NCBI GenBank assembly: GCA_050699635.1
Contig: JBOHFK010000012.1
Location: 1-64,000, forward strand
DNA from: GCA-003244245 sp050699635
Lineage (GTDB): Bacteria > Actinomycetota > Actinomycetes > Mycobacteriales > Pseudonocardiaceae
Length of the DNA stretch: 64,000 nt
Direction of reading: 5' to 3'
Numbering within the stretch: the stretch's first letter is position 1; each line of letters begins with the position of its first letter. Below are positions 17,859 through 24,557 of the stretch, in pieces. A model generated the notes under the pieces. The model had not been told where the DNA came from, did not search any database, and saw only the letters and a program-made list of their open reading frames with translations. A program made the translations under genes and the position numbers.

Positions 17859-18019
17859 CCGGGGTGGCACCACAGCCGCCGGTCGTCCCGGTCGCCCCGG
17901 ACGGGACACTGCGCGGTGCCAGGATGGGCTGCAGTTGCATGTGGTGCCGCTCCGCCGAGTACGCGGCCACGGTCCCGGTCCCGGCCGGCGACACCGCTCA
18001 CGACAGGGACACCCGGTGA
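17855..18019 (+). CDS. Small CxCxxC protein, 54 aa (cassette 1)
   Basis: Starts at GTG overlapping the preceding TGA (GTGA). A Pro-rich N-terminus (PQPPVVPVAPDGTLRG) leads into MGCSCMWCRSAEYAA, with CxCxxC Cys spacing. Homologous to 61,546-61,686 (PPVVP, GTLRG, MGC.CM.C.SA). Probably binds a metal; role unknown. The gene order and overlap are identical in both cassettes, which supports it as real despite its size. Confidence 0.65.
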   Translation: MTGVAPQPPVVPVAPDGTLRGARMGCSCMWCRSAEYAATVPVPAGDTAHDRDTR

Positions 18020-18270
18020 CCCGGTACTCGCGATCTGTGGTGACCACGATGACCCACCGGCGACGTCCCGGCGCGGTGGGTGCTGGTTGGTGGCGGGCGC
18101 ATCTGCTGGCAGACGACCCTCCCGTGGGCGCCCTGGTGGCAGGCTGCGCGCATCCGCTGCCGCCGGGGTGCACCAGCATGATCGTCTCCCGAGCCGCTCC
18201 CTGCGCCGGGAGTGCTTCGCGGCGTACCTGCTTCCTACGGTTCTACGGGAGCCGTCCCCCGCCGCCCCGG
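18016..18270 (+). pseudogene. Possible fourth small Cys protein with a frameshift (cassette 1)
   Basis: A GTG overlaps the previous stop (GTGA), and the frame reads WWRAHLLADDPPVGALVAGC then HPLPPG. At about 18,165-18,175 the plausible coding frame seems to change: the original frame becomes low complexity, while another reads GVHQHDRLPSRSLRRECFAA, a Cys-containing ending of the kind seen in small Pseudonocardiaceae proteins. One lost base would join the two. It may be a broken gene, or a short gene that I misread. Confidence 0.3.
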
Positions 18271-18367
18271 CGCGGTCGCGTCATTCCTCCACTCTCATGC
18301 CGCCGCAGTCTCCGGCGAGGGCCGATGGGGCGGCCGGGAGGGCCGGAATCCCTGCCCCGGGATCCCG

Positions 18368-19696
18368 CTACTTCCCCAAGATCTCGCGCACCTCCACCGG
18401 CAGCTTCGGCGATTCGTGCGTGAACGTTTCCCCGGCGTCCTCCCGCTCGGTGTGCACGACAACGCCTCTCGCCGTCTCCCGCTGCGACGCCGAGAGCGTG
18501 CTCCAGTGCGTCTCGCGGGAGGCGTCGCCGCCCAGGGCTTTGACGATGTTGTCGGCGTACACGTCCGGGTGGTTCCCGTCCTTCGCCGGCGCGTAGTTCT
18601 CCATCATGGCCAGGATCGTGGGGTCCTTGAGCTTGCCCAGCTTGAAGTCGAAGTTCTTCTTGATGGCCTCGAACCCGAGGGCGCGGTCGGGGAAGACCAG
18701 GAACCTGCTCGAGGCGACCCCGATAGAGCCCCACGCCGCGTCCGCGCCGGGCCAGGTCCTGAGGTTGCCGGGGTTGTTGTTGCGCCAGGCGGGGTCACCG
18801 CCGGCCCGAACCTCGCCCGCGTAGACGACGAACTCCACTCCGCCGACCGTCAGCGCGTCCCCGGGCCGCAGGTGCAGGTTGGGGGCGGTCCTCATCAGTG
18901 CCCGCAGGTCGGCGTTGGTCAGCACGCCCTTGGCGGCCAGGTCCTTGACGTAGGCCATGGCCTCCCGGTGCGGCACCGCCTCGAGGACCTTCGCGGCCTC
19001 GTCCCAGTGCTTCCACGGTACGAGGACCCGCATCGCGCCCTTCGCCCGTGCCACCGGGTCGAGCTTCTTCACGGCGGCGTCGACGTTGTCCTTCCCGCTG
19101 AACCAGGCGCCCTCGGTGAGCGCCTCCAGGTGGGCGGCGGGCATGCTCCGTTTCAGCCGGGCGTCGATGTCGCCGGGGTCCCAGTTGTTGAGGACCCAGG
19201 CCGCGCGGCCCCAGTCACGCTGGGCGACGTACCCGTCGAACTCCTTCTTCTGCTCCGGGCTCGGCTCGCGCTGGACCGCGAGGAGGCGCTGCAGCGCGCG
19301 GTTGCCGACCCAGCTAATCTTCGGGTCCTCTTCTGTAGGGCCCTTCCCCTTATTTTGTTTCCGCTGAACCTGACAACTTGGTGTCGACATATTGTCCATG
19401 GGAAGTATCGCTGCTGGGACGACAGTGTCCGTTCGCCGCGAAGCGCACAGACTCCCAGCGCTCTGACTCGCCACGGTGGCTTCGATCTTGGACAGCGTCT
19501 CGCTTGAACCATCTGGATCCAGTCTTCCGGATCCGCGGGAGACCTCACGCTGCGCCAAGAGCGATGAGACTGCCTGGTTCCCGGCAGCGGCCTGCAGCCC
19601 AAGTAGTACTCCCGGCATGCCACCTAGCGGCACGCGGCGGGACCCGCTGCCGGGCACCTGAACTGTCTCCTCCACCGAAGGCGATCGAGTTCGCAT
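18368..19696 (-). CDS. Injection-system effector-like protein with AGNxAVxxLLxQR tags and a peptidoglycan-hydrolase-like C-terminus
   Basis: 442-aa protein; ATG preceded by TAGGAG. Near residues 34-50 it has LGLQAAAGNQAVSSLLAQRE and near 128-143 VGNRALQRLLAVQRE. Such AGNxAVxxLLxR motifs are a hallmark of the N-terminal regions of contractile-injection-system (eCIS) effectors and DUF4157 proteins. A helical middle contains WVLNNWDPGDIDARLKRSMP. From residue about 300 the C-terminus reads AWRNNNPGNLRTWPG, then FLVFPDRALGFEAIKKNF, NYAPAKDGNHPDVYADNI; this RNNNPGNLR module occurs in phage structural proteins and predicted cell-wall-active enzymes. There is no signal peptide. It lies opposite to the XRE cassette, on the integrative element. 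No eCIS tube, sheath or baseplate gene is present in the window. Confidence 0.8.
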   Translation of the reverse strand: MRTRSPSVEETVQVPGSGSRRVPLGGMPGVLLGLQAAAGNQAVSSLLAQREVSRGSGRLDPDGSSETLSKIEATVASQSAGSLCASRRTDTVVPAAILPMDNMSTPSCQVQRKQNKGKGPTEEDPKISWVGNRALQRLLAVQREPSPEQKKEFDGYVAQRDWGRAAWVLNNWDPGDIDARLKRSMPAAHLEALTEGAWFSGKDNVDAAVKKLDPVARAKGAMRVLVPWKHWDEAAKVLEAVPHREAMAYVKDLAAKGVLTNADLRALMRTAPNLHLRPGDALTVGGVEFVVYAGEVRAGGDPAWRNNNPGNLRTWPGADAAWGSIGVASSRFLVFPDRALGFEAIKKNFDFKLGKLKDPTILAMMENYAPAKDGNHPDVYADNIVKALGGDASRETHWSTLSASQRETARGVVVHTEREDAGETFTHESPKLPVEVREILGK

Positions 19697-19805
19697 CAGT
19701 CCGCTCCTACCGTGACGTCTACACTAAACATGCTCGCATCTCGACGCCGGCCGGCCGACGATTTGCCCGGCAGTGCAACCAGGACTGCCCAAACAGGCAG
19801 TCGAA

Positions 19806-20026
19806 CTACTGTCGACATCGCCTTCCGCGAGCTCGGCCGGAGTGATCCGCACCATCGTGCCTCGCTACCTATCCGAGCCCGAGCTGCGCGACTCCATCGC
19901 GGTGCTGACCAACCGGATGGAGTCATTCAACGCCTTCTGCCAGTGGCTGCAGTTCGGCAACCCCCCCTCGGCGGCGACAACAACCCCGACCACCTGGAAA
20001 AGCTGGTCAAATTCAACCTTATCTAG
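19806..20026 (+). pseudogene. Tn3-family transposase C-terminal fragment, frameshifted
   Basis: Three pieces in two frames together match the end of Tn3-family transposases: IAFRELGR, then in a second frame VIRTIVPRYLSEPELRDSI and LTNRMESFNAFCQWLQFG, then back in the first frame GGDNNPDHLEKLVKFNLI followed by TAG. Intact members have this DNDPE.. EKLVKFN block in one frame. At least two frameshifts and no N-terminal 900 residues, so it is a relic. Confidence 0.75.
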
Positions 20027-20059
20027 ATCAAAACATCGATTTAGCTGGTCAGGGCGCTA

Positions 20060-20287
20060 TCACCTGTCAGGCACATCAGTCACGTTTGTCTGGTGCATTA
20101 TCCGGCGTAGCGCGGTGCGGGCTCCGGCCAGGTCTTCCTCGGTGGTCTTTAGCTGGTGGCGCAATGCCGCGTTGTCCTGCCGTAGGTGTTCGGTTTCGGC
20201 GGTCAGTTGTTGGTTGTGTTGGGTGAGCTCGTCGAGGCGGTCGGCGAGGCTCTGGTGGTTCAGAGTTCGTCGCCGCGCGCCGCGCAC
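20060..20287 (-). pseudogene. Coiled-coil fragment resembling the small accessory protein of Tn554-like transposons (DUF6262)
   Basis: A 75-aa frame ending TALRRIMHQTN. The core LDELTQHNQQLTAETEHLR with DNAALRHQL is a strong heptad coiled coil, as at the C-terminus of DUF6262 proteins that accompany Tn554-type recombinases. No recombinase partner and no good start are present. Probably a 3' remnant. A generic transposase-accessory coiled coil is an alternative. Confidence 0.5.
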
Positions 20288-20341
20288 GGGATGGTTGATT
20301 TTGTGAAGTTGTGAGGCGTGTCGTTATCGTGGAAGCTCCAC

Positions 20342-20462
20342 CTACCGGCGCGCGGTCTTACGATCAACCCCGGCCCGCTCCGCTGCCGTGCGCGGCCCAT
20401 CACCGGTCAGCCAGCACCACAGCACCTCTCGAATCTCGCTCACCCGAACCTCCCGGAACGCC
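20342..20462 (-). pseudogene. IS21-family IstA transposase N-terminal fragment
   Basis: Reading leftward, VAFREVRVSEIREVLWCWL then AERAGVDRKTARR matches the helix-turn-helix start of IstA proteins (VSEIREVLR.. GVDRKTVRRYV). A TAG follows immediately where Tyr of RRYV is expected, and more stops follow, so only about 40 codons survive. It abuts the coiled-coil fragment, so one relic was inserted into, or recombined with, another. Confidence 0.7.
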
Positions 20463-21401
20463 ACCCGCGACCGATCCGGCGCACGACACGCCGGTGGTCC
20501 CATAACTGGCAACCCGGGTGGTCCCATGACCGTGGCAAAACCGGCTCAAGCCGCGATCAACGAACCCACCGAGCCCGAGCCAGCACGGGACCTGCTCACC
20601 GGTGTCGCCGCTGCTGGACGGCCACTACAAGCTGCGCTCCGTCGACGTATCTCACCAGCTGCGGGCCCGCTGGGAGTCAAGCTACGGCGGCTTTTCGGCC
20701 CAGCAATTCGCCTCCGCGCTAGACGACCGCGAGGTCGAAGTCAGAAAACGCAGCCTCGACGGGCAACCCGGCCAGCGCGTCATCCTGACCGCCGACGTCA
20801 CTGCGCACTCGACGCTCAACACCCCGAATTCCAGCAATCCCCGACCGACCCGAGCTGAGGCAGGCTGTGAGGCACCACCCTCTGCGCAGGGCACATGCCT
20901 CACCCCCATACCCGGTCCCTGCCCTACCTCCGACCTGCGGCAAGGCAGACAACCCGGGCTCACCCGGCCCGAAGCGCCGGGCGTCGAATAGGACACGTGA
21001 CATCAGCAGACCTCACCCGGTCGGCAGGCGCAAAGCGGCGCGCCGGTTTGTCATGGTGTGACACTGACGGTGACGAAGGCGCGAGGGAGTTGGTCGGGGA
21101 TACGCTGGGGATGACGGGGAGTTCTCCCTGTCGCCTCCCTCAAGCGGCCTCCCCTGCCTGACCAGCCTGTTTACTCGACAGGGATCCTGTTCGTGGCCGC
21201 CACTACCCTTACCGGACCCCCGAAATCGGGGATGGACGTGCCAGCAGCCGCATCCCTCCCTGACCTCGGCCCCGAACCTTCTACTACTGAGAGTGATAGA
21301 TGATCGCAGGAAGACGCGCTCACCGGATCCAAGACACAAGATCCAGATCACTTTGTGACGGCCTGAAGACGTCGCTCTGATTGAGCCGTTTCAGGGCCGT
21401 T
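20463..21401. other. About 940 bp without a supported gene
   Basis: Frames of 100-150 codons are open but show no recognisable protein and no convincing ribosome-binding site. The stretch includes copy 2 of the diverged repeat (about 20775-20955). It is probably decayed element or transposon DNA. Confidence 0.5.
20775..20955 (+). repeat. Diverged direct repeat, copy 2
   Basis: Partner of 15640-15800, same orientation. Shared words include GGGCACATGCCTCAC, CCCCGACC and CTGCCCTAC, with small indels between them. It is consistent with an old duplication or with a repeated regulatory/recombination sequence of the element. Confidence 0.6.
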
Positions 21402-21560
21402 TTGTGACGGGTGTGACGGGTTCACGCCAACCCGTCACACCCGTCACCGGACACGTTTCCGTAGGTCAACGGGCCACATGACCCGTCACAGCAGTGTGAC
21501 GGGTGTGACGGGTTCACGGCCTGGTTGTGACGGGTTTGACACGGCGCTGTGACGCTCTCG
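21402..21560. repeat. TGTGACGGG repeat field beside the integrase gene
   Basis: The word TGTGACGGG, alone or as a tandem pair, recurs in both orientations: 21403-21420 (tandem pair), inverted copies at about 21430-21446 and 21481-21489, another tandem pair at about 21495-21512, and a final copy near 21525. The two direct pairs continue with the same TTCACG. The pattern is iteron-like. It lies between the 3' end of the integrase gene and the transposon graveyard. Confidence 0.8.
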
Positions 21561-21623
21561 CGGGCCGTCCATCGGTGACACGCGCTTAGCCGAACACCGG
21601 GAACCCAACGCCGAGAGTAAGGA

Positions 21624-22922
21624 TTAGCCGATCACGGTGTCCTGGTCGGCGGCGCTGCGGCGCTTGGGCAGGCGGGAGCCGAGGATCTCAGCGGCTTTGC
21701 GGTCGGACGCGGCGACCCAGGCGGCGTAGACCCGCAGGGTGGTCGCTCCTCCCCCGCCGTGACCTAGGCGGCCGGCGACTGTGCGCAGGTCCACGCCAGC
21801 GCTGAGCAGCTCGGTGGCCGAATAGTGCCGCAAGGCGTGAATGTGGGTGTCGATGCCCAGACGGTCGGCCATGTGCTTGTACCGGCTGGACAGACCGTGC
21901 GGGGAGTAGGGCACCGTGGGCACCGCCTGGCGGGGCCCGGTGAAGACATACATATCCTCGGTCAGCTCCAGCCCGAGATCGGCCATCCGGCAGCGCCACC
22001 GCTGTTTGTGCTCCCGGAGCAGCCCCACCGTCTCGGTGCCCAGGGCGATCCGGCGCATCTGGTGGGTCTTGGTGTCCTTCTCCGTGCCGACACCCTTACG
22101 CAGCCGGTAGCTGGTGCGGATGTCGATCTCGCCGGAGTCGAGGTCCACCCTCGACCACCGCAGGATGCACACCTCGCCGCGGCGCAGACCGGTCGTCATG
22201 ACCAACCACACCAGGGTGCCCCAGTCCTCATCCATCCCGAACGCCTCATCCACCAGCCTGGCGGCCTCGGCGGGCGAAGGCGGGTCGGGTTGCGGGGGTT
22301 TCTGCTTGGGCCGTTGAGCGCCCCGCGCGGGATTGGACTCCAGCCAGTCCCACCGCACCGCCGCCGACAACGCGCCGCTGATGATCGAGTGGATCTGCCG
22401 GACCGTCGAGGCCGCCATCGGCTTGCACACATGCGGCGCGCACCGCGCCGTCACGCAGTCGTGCTCGCCCTTCGCCCTGTGCTCGACGAAGGGTGTCCGG
22501 TCACACCGGATCCGGCAGCGCCGCAGCTGCGCATACAGGGTCTCCAGATGACGCGTCGAGAGCTTCGAGATCGCCATCGAACCGAGGGTCGGGGTGATGA
22601 TGCGCTCGATGTAGCCGAGATAGGTCTCTCGGGTGCTGTCCTCGTGCTCGGCCACCCGCAGCCACTCATCGATCACGTGTCCCAGCGACACCACTGACGA
22701 GGGCCGGCGCGCCTTCTCCGCCTGGGCCACCAGGCGGTTCAACGTCCGGCGCGCCGTGCGACGGGCCGCCTCATCGACACCGCGCACCGTCTCCCGCAGG
22801 TACACCGGTTTGCCTGTCACCGGGTCGGCCCCGGCGAACACCCGCACGCGCAGCGAATCGCCGCGGATCTCGATGTTGCCGCGGACCCTGTCCTCGCCAC
22901 GCCTGGCACGTGCTGCGCCCAT
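21624..22922 (-). CDS. int: Tyrosine site-specific integrase of the element
   Basis: 432-aa phage-type tyrosine recombinase that should catalyse integration at tRNA-Tyr. An N-terminal arm-binding domain (IEIRGDSLRVRVFAGADP) and a core-binding SAM-like domain (VIDEWLRVAEHEDSTRETYL) precede the catalytic domain. Catalytic residues visible: Arg in TTGLRRGEVC (about 246), Lys in KDTKTHQMRR, HxxR in HIHALRHYSA (about 361-364), His in GRLGHGG, and the Tyr nucleophile in LRVYAAW (about 397). Between residues 130 and 170 it has a Cys/His-rich insertion (CRIRC ... CVTARCAPHVC) that could bind zinc. The ATG at 22922 is 75 bp from attR, and the gene is transcribed away from the tRNA. No excisionase gene is recognisable next to it. 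Confidence 0.95.
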   Translation of the reverse strand: MGAARARRGEDRVRGNIEIRGDSLRVRVFAGADPVTGKPVYLRETVRGVDEAARRTARRTLNRLVAQAEKARRPSSVVSLGHVIDEWLRVAEHEDSTRETYLGYIERIITPTLGSMAISKLSTRHLETLYAQLRRCRIRCDRTPFVEHRAKGEHDCVTARCAPHVCKPMAASTVRQIHSIISGALSAAVRWDWLESNPARGAQRPKQKPPQPDPPSPAEAARLVDEAFGMDEDWGTLVWLVMTTGLRRGEVCILRWSRVDLDSGEIDIRTSYRLRKGVGTEKDTKTHQMRRIALGTETVGLLREHKQRWRCRMADLGLELTEDMYVFTGPRQAVPTVPYSPHGLSSRYKHMADRLGIDTHIHALRHYSATELLSAGVDLRTVAGRLGHGGGGATTLRVYAAWVAASDRKAAEILGSRLPKRRSAADQDTVIG

Positions 22923-22936
22923 GCTCGCAGCCTAAC

Positions 22937-22984
22937 TCATGCCCACGGTCATGCCCAGAGACCGATTCTCCGGGCATGACCGTG
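22937..22984. promoter_or_regulatory. Right-end octamer cluster and 13-bp inverted repeat (candidate integrase arm sites)
   Basis: TCATGCCC lies at 22937-22944 and 22949-22956, and GGGCATGA at 22972-22979. The latter two belong to a perfect 13-bp inverted repeat CACGGTCATGCCC / GGGCATGACCGTG (22944-22956 and 22972-22984, 15-bp spacer). It is located between the int start codon and attR, so it may also be the int operator. Confidence 0.65.
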
Positions 22985-22994
22985 CTGTTTTGCG

Positions 22995-23080
22995 TGGTGG
23001 CGGGTCAAGGATTCGAACCTTGGAAGGCATCAGCCGACGGATTTACAGTCCGCTCCCATTGGCCGCTCGGGCAACCCGCC
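22995..23080 (-). tRNA. tRNA-Tyr (GTA anticodon)
   Basis: Read leftward it folds as a class II tRNA. The acceptor is GGCGGGT / ACCCGCC with discriminator A and an encoded CCA. The anticodon loop is CTGTAAATC with anticodon GTA, the variable arm is long, and the T-loop is GGTTCGAATCC. The 3' half from the anticodon loop onward is the attachment sequence of the integrative element, and the gene remains intact at the right junction. Confidence 0.95.
22997..23048. repeat. attR: 52-bp repeat within tRNA-Tyr
   Basis: Identical to attL at 15380-15431. Recombination between the two would excise a circle of about 7.6 kb and leave the tRNA gene intact. Confidence 0.92.
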
Positions 23081-23188
23081 TGGTGACCGGGTGCACCGGC
23101 CGGTAGCCACGATACACAGCCCGTGACATCGGGGCCCATCGGGGCCGACGAGTAAGGTCGTCACCGGCTGAAGTGGAAGGAGGACACG

Positions 23189-23680
23189 GTGGCAGATCCG
23201 TCGTTCGATGTGGTCAGCAAGGTTGATCGGCAGGAAGTGGACAACGCGCTCAACCAGGCGGTCAAGGAGCTGTCGACCCGGTTCGACTTCCGGGGCACCG
23301 GCGCGAAGGTGACCTGGTCCGGCGAGGAGGCGATGACGATCGAGGCGGACACTGAGGAACGCTGCCGCGCCGCCATCGACGTCGTCAAGAGCAAATTGAT
23401 CAAACGAGGCATCTCGCTGAAAGCCTTAGAGGTGGACGAGCCGGCCCTCTCGGGCAAGATCTACCGCACCACCGGGCGCATCCTGCAGGGCATCAACCAG
23501 GACAAGGCCAAGGAGATCGCCAAGGCCGTCCGCGACGAGAAGCTCAAGGGCGTGCAAGCCCAGATCCAGGGCGATCAGCTGCGTGTATCCGGCAAGAAGA
23601 AGGACGACCTGCAAGCCGTTATCGCCCTGCTGAAGGGCCGCGATTTCGGCGTCGCCTTGCAGTTCACCAATTATCGGTGA
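23189..23680 (+). CDS. yajQ: YajQ-family nucleotide-binding protein
   Basis: 163-aa cytoplasmic protein matching YajQ over its full length: start ADPSFDVVSKVDRQEVDNAL, FDFRGTGAKVTW, IEADTEERCRAAIDVV, GKIYRTTGRILQGI, and the end DFGVALQFTNYR. The family binds nucleotides, and some members are reported as c-di-GMP effectors. The GTG start follows GAAGGAGG. The gene follows tRNA-Tyr on the opposite strand and is coupled (GTGA) to rmlA. YajQ near htpX and grcC recalls the mycobacterial neighbourhood. Confidence 0.95.
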   Translation: MADPSFDVVSKVDRQEVDNALNQAVKELSTRFDFRGTGAKVTWSGEEAMTIEADTEERCRAAIDVVKSKLIKRGISLKALEVDEPALSGKIYRTTGRILQGINQDKAKEIAKAVRDEKLKGVQAQIQGDQLRVSGKKKDDLQAVIALLKGRDFGVALQFTNYR

Positions 23681-24549
23681 AGGGGATCGTCCTGGCCGGC
23701 GGTGCCGGCACCCGGTTGCATCCGATCACCCAGGCGGTCTGCAAGCAGCTGCTGCCGGTGTACGACAAGCCGATGGTGTATTACCCGCTGTCGGTGTTCA
23801 TGCTGGCCGGGATCCGGGAGATCCTCATCATTTCCACACCGTTGGATCTGCCGTCGTTCCGCCGCTTGCTCGGCGACGGCGGCCCGCTGGGGCTGCGGCT
23901 GAGCTACGCCGAGCAGGCGGCACCCAACGGCCTGGCCGAAGCCTTCCTGATCGGCGCGGACTTCATCGCCGACGACCCGGTCGCGCTGGTCCTGGGCGAC
24001 AACATCTTCTATGGTCCCGGTTTCTCCGGCCGGCTGCGGCAGTGTGTGACCAGTCTCGATGGTTGTGTGCTGTTCGGCTACCCGGTCAAGGACCCGCAAC
24101 GGTACGGGGTCGGCGAGGTGGACGCTACCGGAAAGCTGATCTCTATCGAGGAGAAACCGGCCGTGCCCCGCTCGAACAAGGCGATCACCGGCCTGTATCT
24201 CTATGACAACGACGTGGTGAAGGTCGCCCGCTCACTGAACCCCTCGGCCCGTGGCGAGCTGGAGATCACTGACGTCAACATGCACTACGTGCGTCAGGGC
24301 CGCGCAACCCTGATCGATCTGGGCCGCGGGTTTGCCTGGCTGGACACCGGAACCCATGAGTCGCTGCTGGAGGCCGGCCAGTACGTGCAGGTGCTCGAAC
24401 ACCGGCAGGGAGTGCGGATTGCCTGCCTGGAGGAGATCGCGCTGCGGATGGGTTTCATTGACTCCGACGCCTGCTACGCGCTGGGGCAGTCCATGGCGGC
24501 CTCCGGCTACGGCCAGTACGTCATGGACATCGCCCGGTCGACCAGCTGA
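23677..24549 (+). CDS. rmlA: Glucose-1-phosphate thymidylyltransferase
   Basis: 290-aa RmlA/RfbA enzyme that forms dTDP-glucose from dTTP and glucose-1-phosphate, the first step of dTDP-rhamnose synthesis used for cell-wall linkage or secondary glycosides. Signatures are the nucleotide-binding loop GIVLAGGAGTRLHPIT, the sugar-binding LVLGDNIFYGPG and VEEKP-like SIEEKPAVPRSNKA, and FAWLDTGTHESLLEAG near the C-terminus. The GTG start overlaps the yajQ stop. It is convergent with htpX, with 8 bp between stops and a short hairpin CTGACG/CGTCAG (24546-24561) across the junction. No other rml genes are in the window. Confidence 0.93.
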   Translation: MKGIVLAGGAGTRLHPITQAVCKQLLPVYDKPMVYYPLSVFMLAGIREILIISTPLDLPSFRRLLGDGGPLGLRLSYAEQAAPNGLAEAFLIGADFIADDPVALVLGDNIFYGPGFSGRLRQCVTSLDGCVLFGYPVKDPQRYGVGEVDATGKLISIEEKPAVPRSNKAITGLYLYDNDVVKVARSLNPSARGELEITDVNMHYVRQGRATLIDLGRGFAWLDTGTHESLLEAGQYVQVLEHRQGVRIACLEEIALRMGFIDSDACYALGQSMAASGYGQYVMDIARSTS

Positions 24550-24557
24550 CGGCCCCG

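Larger units (their letters stand above)
15380..23048. mobile_element. Integrative element inserted in tRNA-Tyr, about 7.7 kb, probably degenerate
   Basis: Bounded by a 52-bp perfect direct repeat (15380-15431 and 22997-23048) that equals the 3' part of tRNA-Tyr from the anticodon loop onward. The integrase gene lies directly inside the tRNA-proximal end. This is the architecture of actinomycete integrative elements such as the pSAM2 class. The element carries an XRE/small-protein cassette, an injection-system-effector-like gene, transposon fragments, and a repeat field. No recognisable replication initiator, Xis, FtsK/TraB-like translocase or relaxase is present, so it is either a non-conjugative genomic island or a decayed conjugative element. 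The intact tRNA gene is regenerated on the right side. Confidence 0.88.

Noticed and set aside
16096..18019. Cassette 1 as a classical toxin-antitoxin pair
   Set aside because: Four or more genes, a large helical-repeat regulator, and no known toxin fold in the small proteins.
18368..19696. Evidence for a complete eCIS or type VI locus in the window
   Set aside because: Only the tagged effector-like protein is present; no sheath, tube, baseplate or AAA+ loader gene.
21402..21560. CRISPR array
   Set aside because: Repeats are 9-bp words in both orientations, without regular spacers or cas genes.
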